Source: Phycisphaerales bacterium (GTDB taxonomy: Bacteria > Planctomycetota > Phycisphaerae > Phycisphaerales > UBA1924). From it: a DNA stretch of 13,535 bases. This document shows positions 1-7,201 of this stretch, in pieces. Both the position numbers and the translations under genes were made by a program. Below the pieces are notes generated by a model. That model did not search any database, was not told the origin of the DNA, and saw only the letters and a program-made list of their open reading frames with translations. Position 1 is the stretch's first letter. Each line of letters starts with the position of its first letter. The stretch is from positions 1 through 13,535 of the forward strand of contig JAUXUZ010000544.1 of NCBI GenBank assembly GCA_030680655.1, in the 5' to 3' direction.

Positions 1-584
1 GCGCCGGCGACCGCCGCGCGCTCGCGGGCGCCGTCGATAACGGCGCGTGGACGGCGGTGACGCAGCTGCGCCCGCTCAGCGTGGGCGAGCCGGGGGCGAG
101 AGTCGCCGTGAGTGAGCCGTGGTCGGTCTCGCTGTCGGCCGAGGGGGCGACGGCGTGGCTCAACGAGAAGCTGCCGCGCTGGCTCGCGACGCAGCACCAC
201 CCGGTGCGCGTGCCCGATGGCTCCGAGTTTCAGGCCGCGTTCGAGCAGGGGGTGGTGCGGCTGGGCATGCGCATCCCCGACAGCGTTTCAAGTGGTGGCG
301 ACGAAAGCGGAGCGCGGTTCGTCTCAATTGCGCTGCACCCTCGCATCGACGGCGAAGGTCTGTGGCTCCCCGCGGTGTCGGCGTCGATCGGTCGGCTCGA
401 CGTTCCGGTTGTTGCGCTCTTCGCCGACCCGCCGGGCGACCTGGCTTCGCTGCTGCGCGGGCGCGTGCCGGCGCTGCGCGGGGCGGCGATCGAGCTGCCC
501 GACGGGCGGACGGTGCGGCTGCTGGGGTTTGAGCCCGGGGGCGGCCGGCTGGTGCTGACGATGCGGACCGAGCTGCGGCGCTGA
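1..584 (+). CDS. Unrecognised protein, 3' end only (5' end outside window)
   Basis: The reading frame beginning at base 3 is open from the left edge to the TGA at 582-584, giving about 193 visible residues; the true start lies upstream. A GTG at 57 is in frame, but the upstream sequence is equally coding-like, so I treat it as internal. I do not recognise the family. The visible part has a stretch reading SLSAEGATAWLNEKL, followed by alternating hydrophobic and charged strands and a LWLPAVSASIGRLDVP segment. This pattern is loosely reminiscent of lipid-binding beta-rich proteins such as the YpmS type, but that is weak inference. No membrane helix is seen in this part. The gene converges on dnaE with only 12 bp between the two stop codons, and no hairpin terminator is visible in that gap. 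Confidence 0.75.
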   Translation, partial: AGDRRALAGAVDNGAWTAVTQLRPLSVGEPGARVAVSEPWSVSLSAEGATAWLNEKLPRWLATQHHPVRVPDGSEFQAAFEQGVVRLGMRIPDSVSSGGDESGARFVSIALHPRIDGEGLWLPAVSASIGRLDVPVVALFADPPGDLASLLRGRVPALRGAAIELPDGRTVRLLGFEPGGGRLVLTMRTELRR

Positions 585-596
585 GGGCAGCAGCGG

Positions 597-3500
597 CTAC
601 TCGTCGTCGCCGCCGGAGAACTTCTTCTTCTCCCACGCGCGGGGCTCGCGCTTGGCGATGGCGGGCTTCTCGCCGTCGAACTCCACGCCGTCATCGCCGA
701 GTGTGGCGACGAGCTGGCCGATCAGCTCGGGCGTGGGGGCCAGGCGCATCTTCTCGCTCGAGAGCACCACGTCGGCCGCGCCGGTGCGGACCACAATCTC
801 CATCGGCACGATCGCCACGTCGCCGCCGCGGGGCACGCTCTTGGTGGCGACCTGGATCAGCCCCGCGGCCTTCTCCAGCTTCTCCATGGCGGTGCCGTTG
901 AGCAAGCGCTCGTCGACGACGACGCGCATCCTCTTGGCGAGCGCGCTGGCGCCGGCGGTGATGTCGATCACCTTCTCGATCATCAGCTGCACGTCGCCGC
1001 GGGAGAGGTCGATCTTGCCGACGATGAAGACGATGCGGTCGGCGGTGATCATCGCGCTGTACTTGGCGTAGGTGTCGCTGAAGGCGACGGCCTGCACCGT
1101 CCCCTCTTTGTCCTCAACCACCAGCGCGGCCATCTTCTGCCCCGCGCTCTTTCCGGTCTTGACGACGAGGTTGCGCACGCCGGTGATCATGCCGCCGAGG
1201 GTGACGCGGTAGTCCTGGCCGTACTTGCGGTCGCGCAGCTGGCGCGTCGTGGCGTTGCCCAGGGTGCGGATGAGCGTCTTGTACTGGTCCAGCGGGTGGT
1301 TGCTGACGTAGAACCCCAGCACGCCGCGCTCGCTGGCGAGGGTCTCGGCCTCGCTCCAGGGTGCTACGCGCAGCAGGGCGGTGGCCTCGGGGGCGAGGGT
1401 GGCCGCGGGCCCGTCGCCGCCGCCGCCGCCGAGCCCGAAGAGCCCCCCCTGGCCAGATGCACGGTCGCGGGCGGCGGTGGCGCCGGCGGCGACGGCGGGC
1501 TCAACGCTGGCGATCATGGCGGCCCGCCCGGTGCGCCCGTGCAGGCAGTCCATGGCGCCGCTCTTGATCAGGGCCTCGATGGTCGTCTTGTTCACCGCGC
1601 CGGTGGTGCCGGCGGCACCTCCACCGCCAACGGGCACGCGCTCGCAGAAATCAAAGAGCGAGGTGAAAGCGCGGCGTGGTTTGTCGCCGCCGCCGTCGCG
1701 CTCGCTGAGGATCGCGGCGATCGCCTTGTCGCCGCACCCCTTGATGGCGCCAAGGCCGAAGCGCACGTGCCCGCTCAGGGCGGTGCGCGGCTCGCCGTCG
1801 GTGAAGACGACCGCGAAGTCGGCGTCGGACATGTTGACGTCGGGCGGCTTGACCTCGACTCCGACGCGGACGGTCTTGCCCGTGCCGGGGTCGATGAAGC
1901 GGTTGTTCTTGCAGTCTTCCAGGTAGGGCACCCAGTCGGCAACCTGCTGGGCGGCGCTCTCGAAGGTGAGGAACGCCGCCATGTACTGGTTGGGGAAGAA
2001 CGTCTTGAGGTAGGCCGTCTGGTAGGCGACGATGGCGTAGCCGGTCGAGTGGCTCTTGTTGAAGCCGTACCCGGCGAACTTGAGGATCAGCTCGAAGAGA
2101 TCTTCCGCACCGGCCTTGCTGAGGCCCTGCTTCTGCGCGCCGTCGACGAACTTGGGGCGTTCCTTCTCGATCTTGTCGTGCTTCTTCTTGCTGATGTTCT
2201 TGATCAGCGTGTAGGCGTCGCGCAGCTTGATGCCGCCCAGGCCGTGCACGATCTGCATGACCTGCTCCTGGTAGACCATCACGCCGTACGTCTCGGCGGT
2301 GTACAGATCGACCACGGCGTGGATCTTCGGCACCGGCGCCTGCCCGTGCTTGCGCCGGTTGTAGTCGGGGATCAGGTCCATCGGGCCTGGCCGGAAGAGC
2401 GCGTTGGCGGCGATGAGGTCCTCCAGCCGGTCGGGCTTCATCTCTACCAGCAGCCGGCGCATGCCGGGCGATTCGAACTGGAACACGCCGGTGGTGTCGC
2501 CGCGCCGGAACATCTCGAAGACGCGCTGGTCGGCGAAATCGAGCCGGTCCAGGTCCAACGGGTATGGGCCGCCGTCTCCCTTGCTGCGCCCAACGGCCCT
2601 GTAGACCTCGTCCTCGCTCAGCGCGCCGGTGATGAGCCGCTTGGCCCGCGCAACCACGCTGATGGTGCGCAAGCCCAGGAAGTCCATCTTCAGCAGGCCC
2701 ATCTTCTCGCAGGTGGGCCCGTCCCACTGCGTGACCACATCCTCGCTGTTGGTCGGCTTGTAGAGAGGGACGATCTGGTTGAGCGGGCGCGTGGCGACGA
2801 TGACGCCCGCCGCGTGCACCGAGGCGTGGCGGGCCTGCCCCTCGATGGCGCGGGCGTTGTCGATGCACCGCTTGACCGTCGGGTCGGCGTCGTAGAGCTT
2901 CTGAAGATCGGGCTCCTGCTCGAGCGCTTTGTCGAGCGTCATGCCCAGCTGCTCGGGGACGAGCTTGGCGACCTTGTCGACCTCGCTCAGGGGCATCTCG
3001 AGCACGCGGCCGACGTCGCGGATCGCGGCCCGGGCCTTGAGCGTGCCGAAGGTGATGATCTGCGCCACGTGCCCGTACTTCTCGCGCACGTAGCTGATGA
3101 CGCGGGCCCTGCCGTCTTGGCAGAGGTCGATATCGATATCGGGGTACTCGCTGCGGTCGGGGTCGGTGAAGCGCTCAAAGAGCAGGCCGTAGCGCACCGG
3201 GCAGGCGTTACTGAGCCCAACGGTGTAGCCCACCATGGTGCCCACGCCCGAGCCACGGGCCAGGCCCGGCACACCGTTCTGGCGCCCCCAGTTGACAAAG
3301 TCCCACACGATGAGGAAATAGGCGCTGATCCCCTTGTCGGAGAGGATCTTCAGCTCGCGTTCCAGCCTGGCGCGTTTTTCGGCCTCGTGGGTGGAGCCGG
3401 TCTCCGACCGGCGACTTTCGGGCGTGCCGTAGCGCCAGATGTACCCGCCTTCGGCAAGGAGACGGAGGGCCGCGTCACACTCGGTCTTGGCGAGGTCGAG

Positions 3501-4658
3501 CAGGCGTTTCTTCTCGCCCTCGTCGGCCTCGGCAGGGAGCGAGAAAGGGACAACCTCAAATTCGCGGCAGTAGGCCTCGTACCACGCCGTCAAGTCGCCG
3601 CCGAAGCGGTCCTCGCCCGGCTGGGGGAGGTTGCTCCACTCGTTCTTCTTCGCCTTGCCCTTCGACTTCGCGTCGTTGGCGGTCCCTTTGCGCAGCACGC
3701 GCACCATCGGGGCGTTGTTGGCGCCGATGGGGAGCGTGACGTTGCACCGTGCGGCGATAGCGTCGCAGCTGCCAAGGGCCTCGGCGCCCGCCTCGCCGTA
3801 GGGCTCGAAGAGCTCGGCCATCTCCTCCGGGCTCTTGACGTAGATCTCCGTCGGGTAGCGCATCCGGTCGGGGTCGTTCTTGCTCTTGCCCGTGCTGATG
3901 CAGATGAGCGTGTCGTGGCTGTCGTGGTCCTCTTTGCGCAGGAAGTGGCTGTCGTTGTCGCACACCAGCGGGAGCTTGAGCTCCTTCGCCAGCTTGATCA
4001 GGTGCTTGTTGATCGAGTTCTGCTCGTAAACGTGGTGCTGCAGCTCGATGAAGAAGCGCGGCCCAGCCGCGGTGGGCGCGAAGGTCCGCGCGTGCCACTT
4101 GGCGCTCTCGACGGCCTTCTCCCAGTGCGACGGGTCGCCGGAGCGCTCAAACTCCAGCAGGTGCTCGCCGATCTCGCTCCCCAGGTGGCCGTTGATCGCG
4201 ATGAGCCCCTCGCCGTGGGTCTCCAGCAGGGCGCGGTCGATCCGTGGCTTGAAGTAGAAGCCTGTGAGGTAGGCCTCGGAGCAGAGCACCAGCAGGTTCT
4301 CCCACCCCTTGTTGTTCTCGGCCAGCAGAACAAGGTGGTACCCGCCGTCGCTGACGCCGGTGTATGTGCGGTCGGTCCGGTCGCCGGGGGCAACGTACGC
4401 CTCCACGCCCAGAATCGGCTTGACGCCGCGCTCTTTCGCGGCGGAGTAAAAGGCCACTGCGCCGAACATGTTGCCGTGGTCGGTGCAGGCCACCGCCTTC
4501 ATGCCGAGTTCCTTCACCCGGTCGAGCAGCTTGTCGATGCGGTTGCCACCGTCGAGAAGGCTGTACTCGGTGTGCAGGTGCAGGTGCGCAAAGCCCATCG
4601 AGCCCGGGCCGCTTGCCGCGGGTGCTTCCGCAACCGATTTGCTCTTCGACTCGCCCAT
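597..4658 (-). CDS. dnaE: DNA polymerase III subunit alpha (replicative polymerase)
   Basis: This is the catalytic subunit of the chromosomal replicase, 1353 aa against about 1160 in E. coli. The PHP domain has an intact metal-site pattern: HLHLHTEYSLLDG at residues 25-37, D60/H61, E86, H208/H209 and DNDSH at 234-238. The polymerase core has PDIDID (D507, D509, D511) and KMDFLGLRT with D659, the usual catalytic aspartates. An internal clamp-binding motif QGGLF lies at 1070-1074, then an OB fold at about 1150-1235 and a charged C-terminal tail. A K/G-rich insertion at about 318-400 and glycine-rich linkers explain the extra length. The ATG at 4658 is chosen because a GGGAG ribosome site (4669-4673) lies 10 nt upstream. 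The open frame runs back to 5045, but that part overlaps another gene and lacks family similarity. M21 (4598), just before the PHP motif, is an alternative start. Confidence 0.98.
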   Translation of the reverse strand: MGESKSKSVAEAPAASGPGSMGFAHLHLHTEYSLLDGGNRIDKLLDRVKELGMKAVACTDHGNMFGAVAFYSAAKERGVKPILGVEAYVAPGDRTDRTYTGVSDGGYHLVLLAENNKGWENLLVLCSEAYLTGFYFKPRIDRALLETHGEGLIAINGHLGSEIGEHLLEFERSGDPSHWEKAVESAKWHARTFAPTAAGPRFFIELQHHVYEQNSINKHLIKLAKELKLPLVCDNDSHFLRKEDHDSHDTLICISTGKSKNDPDRMRYPTEIYVKSPEEMAELFEPYGEAGAEALGSCDAIAARCNVTLPIGANNAPMVRVLRKGTANDAKSKGKAKKNEWSNLPQPGEDRFGGDLTAWYEAYCREFEVVPFSLPAEADEGEKKRLLDLAKTECDAALRLLAEGGYIWRYGTPESRRSETGSTHEAEKRARLERELKILSDKGISAYFLIVWDFVNWGRQNGVPGLARGSGVGTMVGYTVGLSNACPVRYGLLFERFTDPDRSEYPDIDIDLCQDGRARVISYVREKYGHVAQIITFGTLKARAAIRDVGRVLEMPLSEVDKVAKLVPEQLGMTLDKALEQEPDLQKLYDADPTVKRCIDNARAIEGQARHASVHAAGVIVATRPLNQIVPLYKPTNSEDVVTQWDGPTCEKMGLLKMDFLGLRTISVVARAKRLITGALSEDEVYRAVGRSKGDGGPYPLDLDRLDFADQRVFEMFRRGDTTGVFQFESPGMRRLLVEMKPDRLEDLIAANALFRPGPMDLIPDYNRRKHGQAPVPKIHAVVDLYTAETYGVMVYQEQVMQIVHGLGGIKLRDAYTLIKNISKKKHDKIEKERPKFVDGAQKQGLSKAGAEDLFELILKFAGYGFNKSHSTGYAIVAYQTAYLKTFFPNQYMAAFLTFESAAQQVADWVPYLEDCKNNRFIDPGTGKTVRVGVEVKPPDVNMSDADFAVVFTDGEPRTALSGHVRFGLGAIKGCGDKAIAAILSERDGGGDKPRRAFTSLFDFCERVPVGGGGAAGTTGAVNKTTIEALIKSGAMDCLHGRTGRAAMIASVEPAVAAGATAARDRASGQGGLFGLGGGGGDGPAATLAPEATALLRVAPWSEAETLASERGVLGFYVSNHPLDQYKTLIRTLGNATTRQLRDRKYGQDYRVTLGGMITGVRNLVVKTGKSAGQKMAALVVEDKEGTVQAVAFSDTYAKYSAMITADRIVFIVGKIDLSRGDVQLMIEKVIDITAGASALAKRMRVVVDERLLNGTAMEKLEKAAGLIQVATKSVPRGGDVAIVPMEIVVRTGAADVVLSSEKMRLAPTPELIGQLVATLGDDGVEFDGEKPAIAKREPRAWEKKKFSGGDDE

Positions 4659-4693
4659 CGCCGCTGATCTCCCGGTGCCGCTCCCGCCGGTGC

Positions 4694-4699
4694 ATGGTA
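4694..4699 (-). promoter_or_regulatory. Candidate -10 box of dnaE
   Basis: TACCAT on the minus strand fits TANNNT. It lies 35 nt upstream of the dnaE ATG and would give a leader of roughly 28 nt containing the GGGAG ribosome site. No convincing -35 hexamer sits 16-18 nt upstream, so this rests on the -10 match and on similarity to boxes before the other genes here. Confidence 0.35.
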
Positions 4700-4740
4700 C
4701 CGCTCCGCGACGTTCACCATCTTGAGGGTGTTGGTGTGCC

Positions 4741-4761
4741 CCGCTGCTGCGCCGGCAGCGG
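4741..4761. repeat. Inverted repeat in the dnaE / membrane-protein divergent region
   Basis: Perfect 7-bp arms CCGCTGC (4741-4747) and GCAGCGG (4755-4761) are separated by 7 nt. The repeat lies between the candidate promoters of dnaE (4694-4699, minus) and the small membrane protein gene (4828-4833, plus), so it could be a shared operator. It has no T-tract and is not a terminator. In GC-rich DNA an element of this size can arise by chance. Confidence 0.3.
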
Positions 4762-4827
4762 TGTTCCGACAGGTTCTCCCGCAATGGTCCACCGGCCGGG
4801 AGCCCGAACCCGGCCCCTTTGGTGGCG

Positions 4828-4833
4828 TAACAA
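4828..4833 (+). promoter_or_regulatory. Candidate -10 element before a leaderless start
   Basis: TAACAA is followed after exactly 6 nt (ttctcc) by the GTG at 4840, so transcription would begin at the start codon. The same spacing is seen before the aminotransferase gene. No Shine-Dalgarno sequence is present. The sixth base is A rather than T, which weakens the match. Confidence 0.25.
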
Positions 4834-4839
4834 TTCTCC

Positions 4840-5124
4840 GTGCAGACTCTGGGAGGACACCCCGGCCCGCGCCCCGTCTCGCCCATCGCGGCGGTGCTCA
4901 TCCTCACCGCCGTTGTGGTGCTGATCGGGCTGATGGTGGTGTTCGCCGTCGTGGCGATCCCCGTAGCGATCGTCGTCGGTCTCTGCTTCGCGGGGTACCG
5001 TGCGCTGCGGATGTTCACCACGCGCAAGGCCAACGAACTGCTCAACCGCGACGATGCGGGCCGCCAGAACGTGCGGGTGATGCGAGCACCGCCGGCAGCC
5101 GAAGAGGTGCCTCAGCGTCCATAG
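4840..5124 (+). CDS. Small predicted membrane protein, unrecognised
   Basis: The 94-aa product is dominated by one long hydrophobic stretch at residues 15-52 (Val, Ile, Leu, Ala, Met). This is enough for one long or two short membrane helices. A basic, polar tail of about 40 residues with YRALRMFTTRKANELL at 53-68 follows, consistent with a cytoplasmic C-terminus. I do not recognise a family. The start is GTG at 4840 with no ribosome site; a TAACAA box 6 nt upstream suggests a leaderless mRNA. A second in-frame GTG at 4894 would begin at the hydrophobic stretch, and an orphan GGGAGGA around 4851-4857 is too far away to serve it. The gene diverges from dnaE and ends 91 bp before mscL, which seems to have its own promoter. 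Confidence 0.55.
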   Translation: MQTLGGHPGPRPVSPIAAVLILTAVVVLIGLMVVFAVVAIPVAIVVGLCFAGYRALRMFTTRKANELLNRDDAGRQNVRVMRAPPAAEEVPQRP

Positions 5125-5137
5125 TCTCGTTCTTAGG

Positions 5138-5149
5138 CAACACGTGTTG
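5138..5149. promoter_or_regulatory. 12-bp perfect palindrome upstream of mscL
   Basis: CAACACGTGTTG is a perfect 12-bp palindrome. It ends 8 bp before the candidate -10 box of mscL (5158-5163) and covers the -20 to -35 side of that promoter, where a repressor or activator dimer could bind. It also lies just after the stop of the upstream small gene. The function is inferred from symmetry and position only. Confidence 0.35.
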
Positions 5150-5157
5150 ACACGCTC

Positions 5158-5163
5158 TACACT
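5158..5163 (+). promoter_or_regulatory. Candidate -10 box of mscL
   Basis: TACACT (4 of 6 matches to TATAAT) is followed by cggcc and an A. It is identical to the dnaN box and would give a leader of about 47 nt carrying AAAGGAG at 5202-5208. No -35 hexamer is found at normal spacing; the TTGACA at 5147-5152 is only 5 nt away. Confidence 0.35.
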
Positions 5164-5215
5164 CGGCCAACGCTGCTGGCTCAATGACTGAGCACTGGGC
5201 GAAAGGAGCCTTCGC

Positions 5216-5659
5216 ATGGGCATGGTCAAGGAATTCCGCGAGTTCGCCCTTAAGGGCAATGTGCTCGATCTCGCCGTGGGTGTCATCATCGGCGCGGCAT
5301 TCGGGACCATCGTCGGATCGTTCATCAAGGACATCATCATGCCGGTCGTGGGGCTGGCAGGGAACGTCGACTTCAGCAAGGCCGAGTACATGCTCCGGGC
5401 CGGGGTGCCCGCGGTGATGGACGGGACGACCGTTCTTATCCCTGGAAAAGACCCGATCATGCTTCGGTACGGCAACTTCGTCACCGTCGCCATTAATTTC
5501 ATCATCCTGGCGTTCTGCATCTTCCTGGTCATCAAGCTGTTCAACACCGCGCGCCGCCGATTCGAGGCCCAGCCCGTGCCCGCCCCCGCCGTCCCCCCCG
5601 CGCCGACCAAGGAGCAGGTGCTGCTTACCGAGATCCGCGACCTGCTCGCCCGCCGCTGA
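5216..5659 (+). CDS. mscL: Large-conductance mechanosensitive channel MscL
   Basis: MscL is a homopentameric inner-membrane channel that opens under membrane tension to release solutes during hypo-osmotic shock. The 147-aa protein matches the family along its length. It has an amphipathic N-terminus (KEFREFALKGN), then TM1 with the pore-lining DLAVGVIIGAAFG at residues 18-30. A periplasmic loop at about 46-85 is a little longer than in the 136-aa E. coli protein. TM2 is at about 87-109, and a Pro/Ala linker leads to the conserved C-terminal bundle helix PTKEQVLLTEIRDLL at 130-144. Gly22, at the hydrophobic gate in E. coli, is conserved. The start is fixed by AAAGGAG at 5202-5208, 7 nt before the ATG. 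The gene is followed by a terminator and so appears monocistronic. Confidence 0.98.
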   Translation: MGMVKEFREFALKGNVLDLAVGVIIGAAFGTIVGSFIKDIIMPVVGLAGNVDFSKAEYMLRAGVPAVMDGTTVLIPGKDPIMLRYGNFVTVAINFIILAFCIFLVIKLFNTARRRFEAQPVPAPAVPPAPTKEQVLLTEIRDLLARR

Positions 5660-5685
5660 GGCGCGGCAGCCCACGCTCGACCACG

Positions 5686-5716
5686 CCGCCCGGCCCTCGC
5701 CGGGCGGTCTTTGTTT
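5686..5716 (+). terminator. Intrinsic terminator of mscL
   Basis: A perfect 9-bp stem, CCGCCCGGC (5686-5694) and GCCGGGCGG (5699-5707), has a 4-nt loop and is followed by TCTTTGTTT. It begins 27 nt after the mscL stop codon and separates mscL from nhaA. Confidence 0.85.
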
Positions 5717-5719
5717 ATC

Positions 5720-5725
5720 TATGCT
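5720..5725 (+). promoter_or_regulatory. Candidate -10 box of nhaA
   Basis: TATGCT (4 of 6 matches to TATAAT) lies 9 nt before the nhaA ATG, directly after the mscL terminator. Because no ribosome site precedes the ATG, a leaderless or near-leaderless transcript is likely. An overlapping TATCTA at 5716-5721 is an alternative. Any -35 element would fall within the terminator stem, and none is recognisable. Confidence 0.35.
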
Positions 5726-5734
5726 CAGCGAACC

Positions 5735-7105
5735 ATGGCCCACTTTTCAACTGCGCCGATCGCCGAAACGTCCAAGCCGCTGGCCTCTCTGGTCTCGGCG
5801 CCATTCATCCGTTTTGCCCGGATGGGCGCCGCGTCGGGCATCGTGCTCCTGGTGTGCGCGGTGGTCGCGCTCTTCTGGGCGAACTCGGCCTGGGCTGACC
5901 TCTACAAAAGCCTGATCCACGTGCACCTGGGCGTTACCGCTGGCGAGTTCTCGATCCAGAAGCCGTCGGAATGGTGGATCAACGACGCGCTGATGGCGGT
6001 GTTCTTCTTCATTGTCGGCCTTGAGATCAAGCGGGAGGTGCTCATCGGTGAGCTCCGCTCGTTCAAGGCCGCCTCGCTGCCGGTGTTCGCGGCGGTGGGG
6101 GGCATGCTCGTGCCGGGCTTGATCTACGCCGCGGTCAACATGGGGCACCCGACGATCCGCGGGTGGGGCGTTCCGATGGCGACCGACATCGCCTTTGCGC
6201 TGGGCGTGCTGGCCCTTCTCGGCAAGCGCGTGCCGATCGGTCTGCGTGTGTTCCTCGCAACGCTTGCGATCGCCGACGACATCGGTGCTCTGCTGGTGAT
6301 CGCCGTCTTCTATACCGAAGAGCTGCAGCTCGCGTACCTGGGGTACGCGGGCGCCGCGCTGTCGCTGATGGTGGCCTTCAACGTCGCCGGTGTTCGGAAA
6401 GTCTGGCTCTACTGGAGCGTTGGGCTGGCGCTGTGGTGGTTCGTCTACCAGAGCGGCGTGCACGCGACGATCGCCGGCGTGCTCGGCGCAATGACGATCC
6501 CGGCGCGGTCGCGCGTCGATCGGGGGGCGTTCATCGACTACACCAGAGGAGCGGTGGACGTGCTGGACAAGGACAAGGCCACACCCCTGCACACGAGCCC
6601 CACCCAGCAGGCCGCGGTGCAGGGGATCGAGGACGCCTGCCAGAAGGTGCAGACGCCGATGCAGTCGCTCGAGCACGCGCTGCTGCCGTGGGTCTCGTTC
6701 CTGATCGTGCCGCTCTTTGCCCTCGCCAACGCGGGGGTGGTGCTCTCGGGCAGCCTGACCGAAGCGCTGTCTGGGCGCGAGACGCTCGGGATCATCCTGG
6801 GCCTGTGCATCGGCAAGCCGCTGGGGATCGCCTTATTCTCCTTCGTCGCGCTGCGGTCGGGGCTGGCCAAGCTCCCAACGGGTGTGACGTTCAAAATGGT
6901 TCACGCCTGCTCTTGGATCGCGGGCATCGGCTTCACCATGAGCCTCTTCATCGCAAACCTCGCCTTCGCGGTGACGCCCGATCGGCTCGACCACGCCAAG
7001 ATCGGCATCCTGGTGGGGAGTGCGATCTCGGGCGTGATCGGGCTGGCGTTGCTGGTGCACGCGACGCGGCCGGGCAACGAGCCCCGGGCGGAAGCCCGGG
7101 GATAG
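5735..7105 (+). CDS. nhaA: Na+/H+ antiporter NhaA
   Basis: NhaA is an inner-membrane electrogenic antiporter that exports Na+ in exchange for H+, giving sodium and alkaline-pH tolerance. The 456-aa protein has about a dozen hydrophobic segments. The key family residues are present: ATDIAFALG with D151 (E. coli D133), LAIADDIGALLVIA with D181/D182 (E. coli D163/D164), and IGKPLGI with K361 (E. coli K300). The D-to-D spacing equals that of E. coli. The distance to the lysine is 43 residues longer, owing to a hydrophilic insertion (about residues 255-310, with AFIDYTRGAVDVLDKDKA and a Gln-rich part) before the LLPWVSFLIVPLFALANAG helix. The ATG at 5735 is chosen; the in-frame TTG at 5711 lies in the mscL terminator T-tract. 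There is no Shine-Dalgarno sequence. Confidence 0.97.
   Translation: MAHFSTAPIAETSKPLASLVSAPFIRFARMGAASGIVLLVCAVVALFWANSAWADLYKSLIHVHLGVTAGEFSIQKPSEWWINDALMAVFFFIVGLEIKREVLIGELRSFKAASLPVFAAVGGMLVPGLIYAAVNMGHPTIRGWGVPMATDIAFALGVLALLGKRVPIGLRVFLATLAIADDIGALLVIAVFYTEELQLAYLGYAGAALSLMVAFNVAGVRKVWLYWSVGLALWWFVYQSGVHATIAGVLGAMTIPARSRVDRGAFIDYTRGAVDVLDKDKATPLHTSPTQQAAVQGIEDACQKVQTPMQSLEHALLPWVSFLIVPLFALANAGVVLSGSLTEALSGRETLGIILGLCIGKPLGIALFSFVALRSGLAKLPTGVTFKMVHACSWIAGIGFTMSLFIANLAFAVTPDRLDHAKIGILVGSAISGVIGLALLVHATRPGNEPRAEARG
7082..7101 (+). repeat. GGAA-loop hairpin at the nhaA stop codon
   Basis: Arms CCCCGGGC (7082-7089) and GCCCGGGG (7094-7101) form a perfect 8-bp stem capped by GGAA, a GNRA-type tetraloop, ending one base before the TAG. 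No T-tract follows, so it is not a classical terminator. It could protect the mRNA 3' end or slow ribosomes at termination. It encodes the polar C-terminal residues of NhaA. Confidence 0.45.
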
Positions 7106-7189
7106 CCAGGTCGCAGAGAGGGTGCCCGGAGCGAGCGCAACCAGCGGCGATGCGCCTTGCGCGTCCCCGGCGATCCTGCGCAGGGCTCG

Positions 7190-7195
7190 TACCCT
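7190..7195 (+). promoter_or_regulatory. Candidate -10 box giving a leaderless aminotransferase mRNA
   Basis: TACCCT is followed by ccgccc and then the ATG at 7202, so the start codon A is at the expected transcription start. The same box-plus-ccgccc string precedes dnaN as TACACTccgccc. No ribosome site lies before this ATG, and no -35 hexamer is seen at 16-18 nt. Confidence 0.4.
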
Positions 7196-7201
7196 CCGCC
7201 C

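Noticed and set aside
1296..4667. 1123-codon open frame on the plus strand opposite dnaE
   Set aside because: It is in exact codon register with dnaE and stays open because dnaE avoids TTA, CTA and TCA codons, as expected at high GC. The product has no family motifs, while the minus-strand DnaE is unmistakable.
4659..5045. N-terminal extension of dnaE to 5045
   Set aside because: It overlaps the plus-strand membrane protein gene, has low-complexity composition and no DnaE similarity. A GGGAG site supports the start at 4658.
5147..5152. TTGACA as -35 of mscL
   Set aside because: A perfect consensus hexamer, but only 5 nt from the TACACT box and with no TANNNT box 16-18 nt downstream; it overlaps the palindrome instead.
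4714..5610. 298-codon minus-strand frame opposite the small membrane gene and mscL
   Set aside because: Shadow of mscL; composition is Arg/Thr/Met-rich without motifs.
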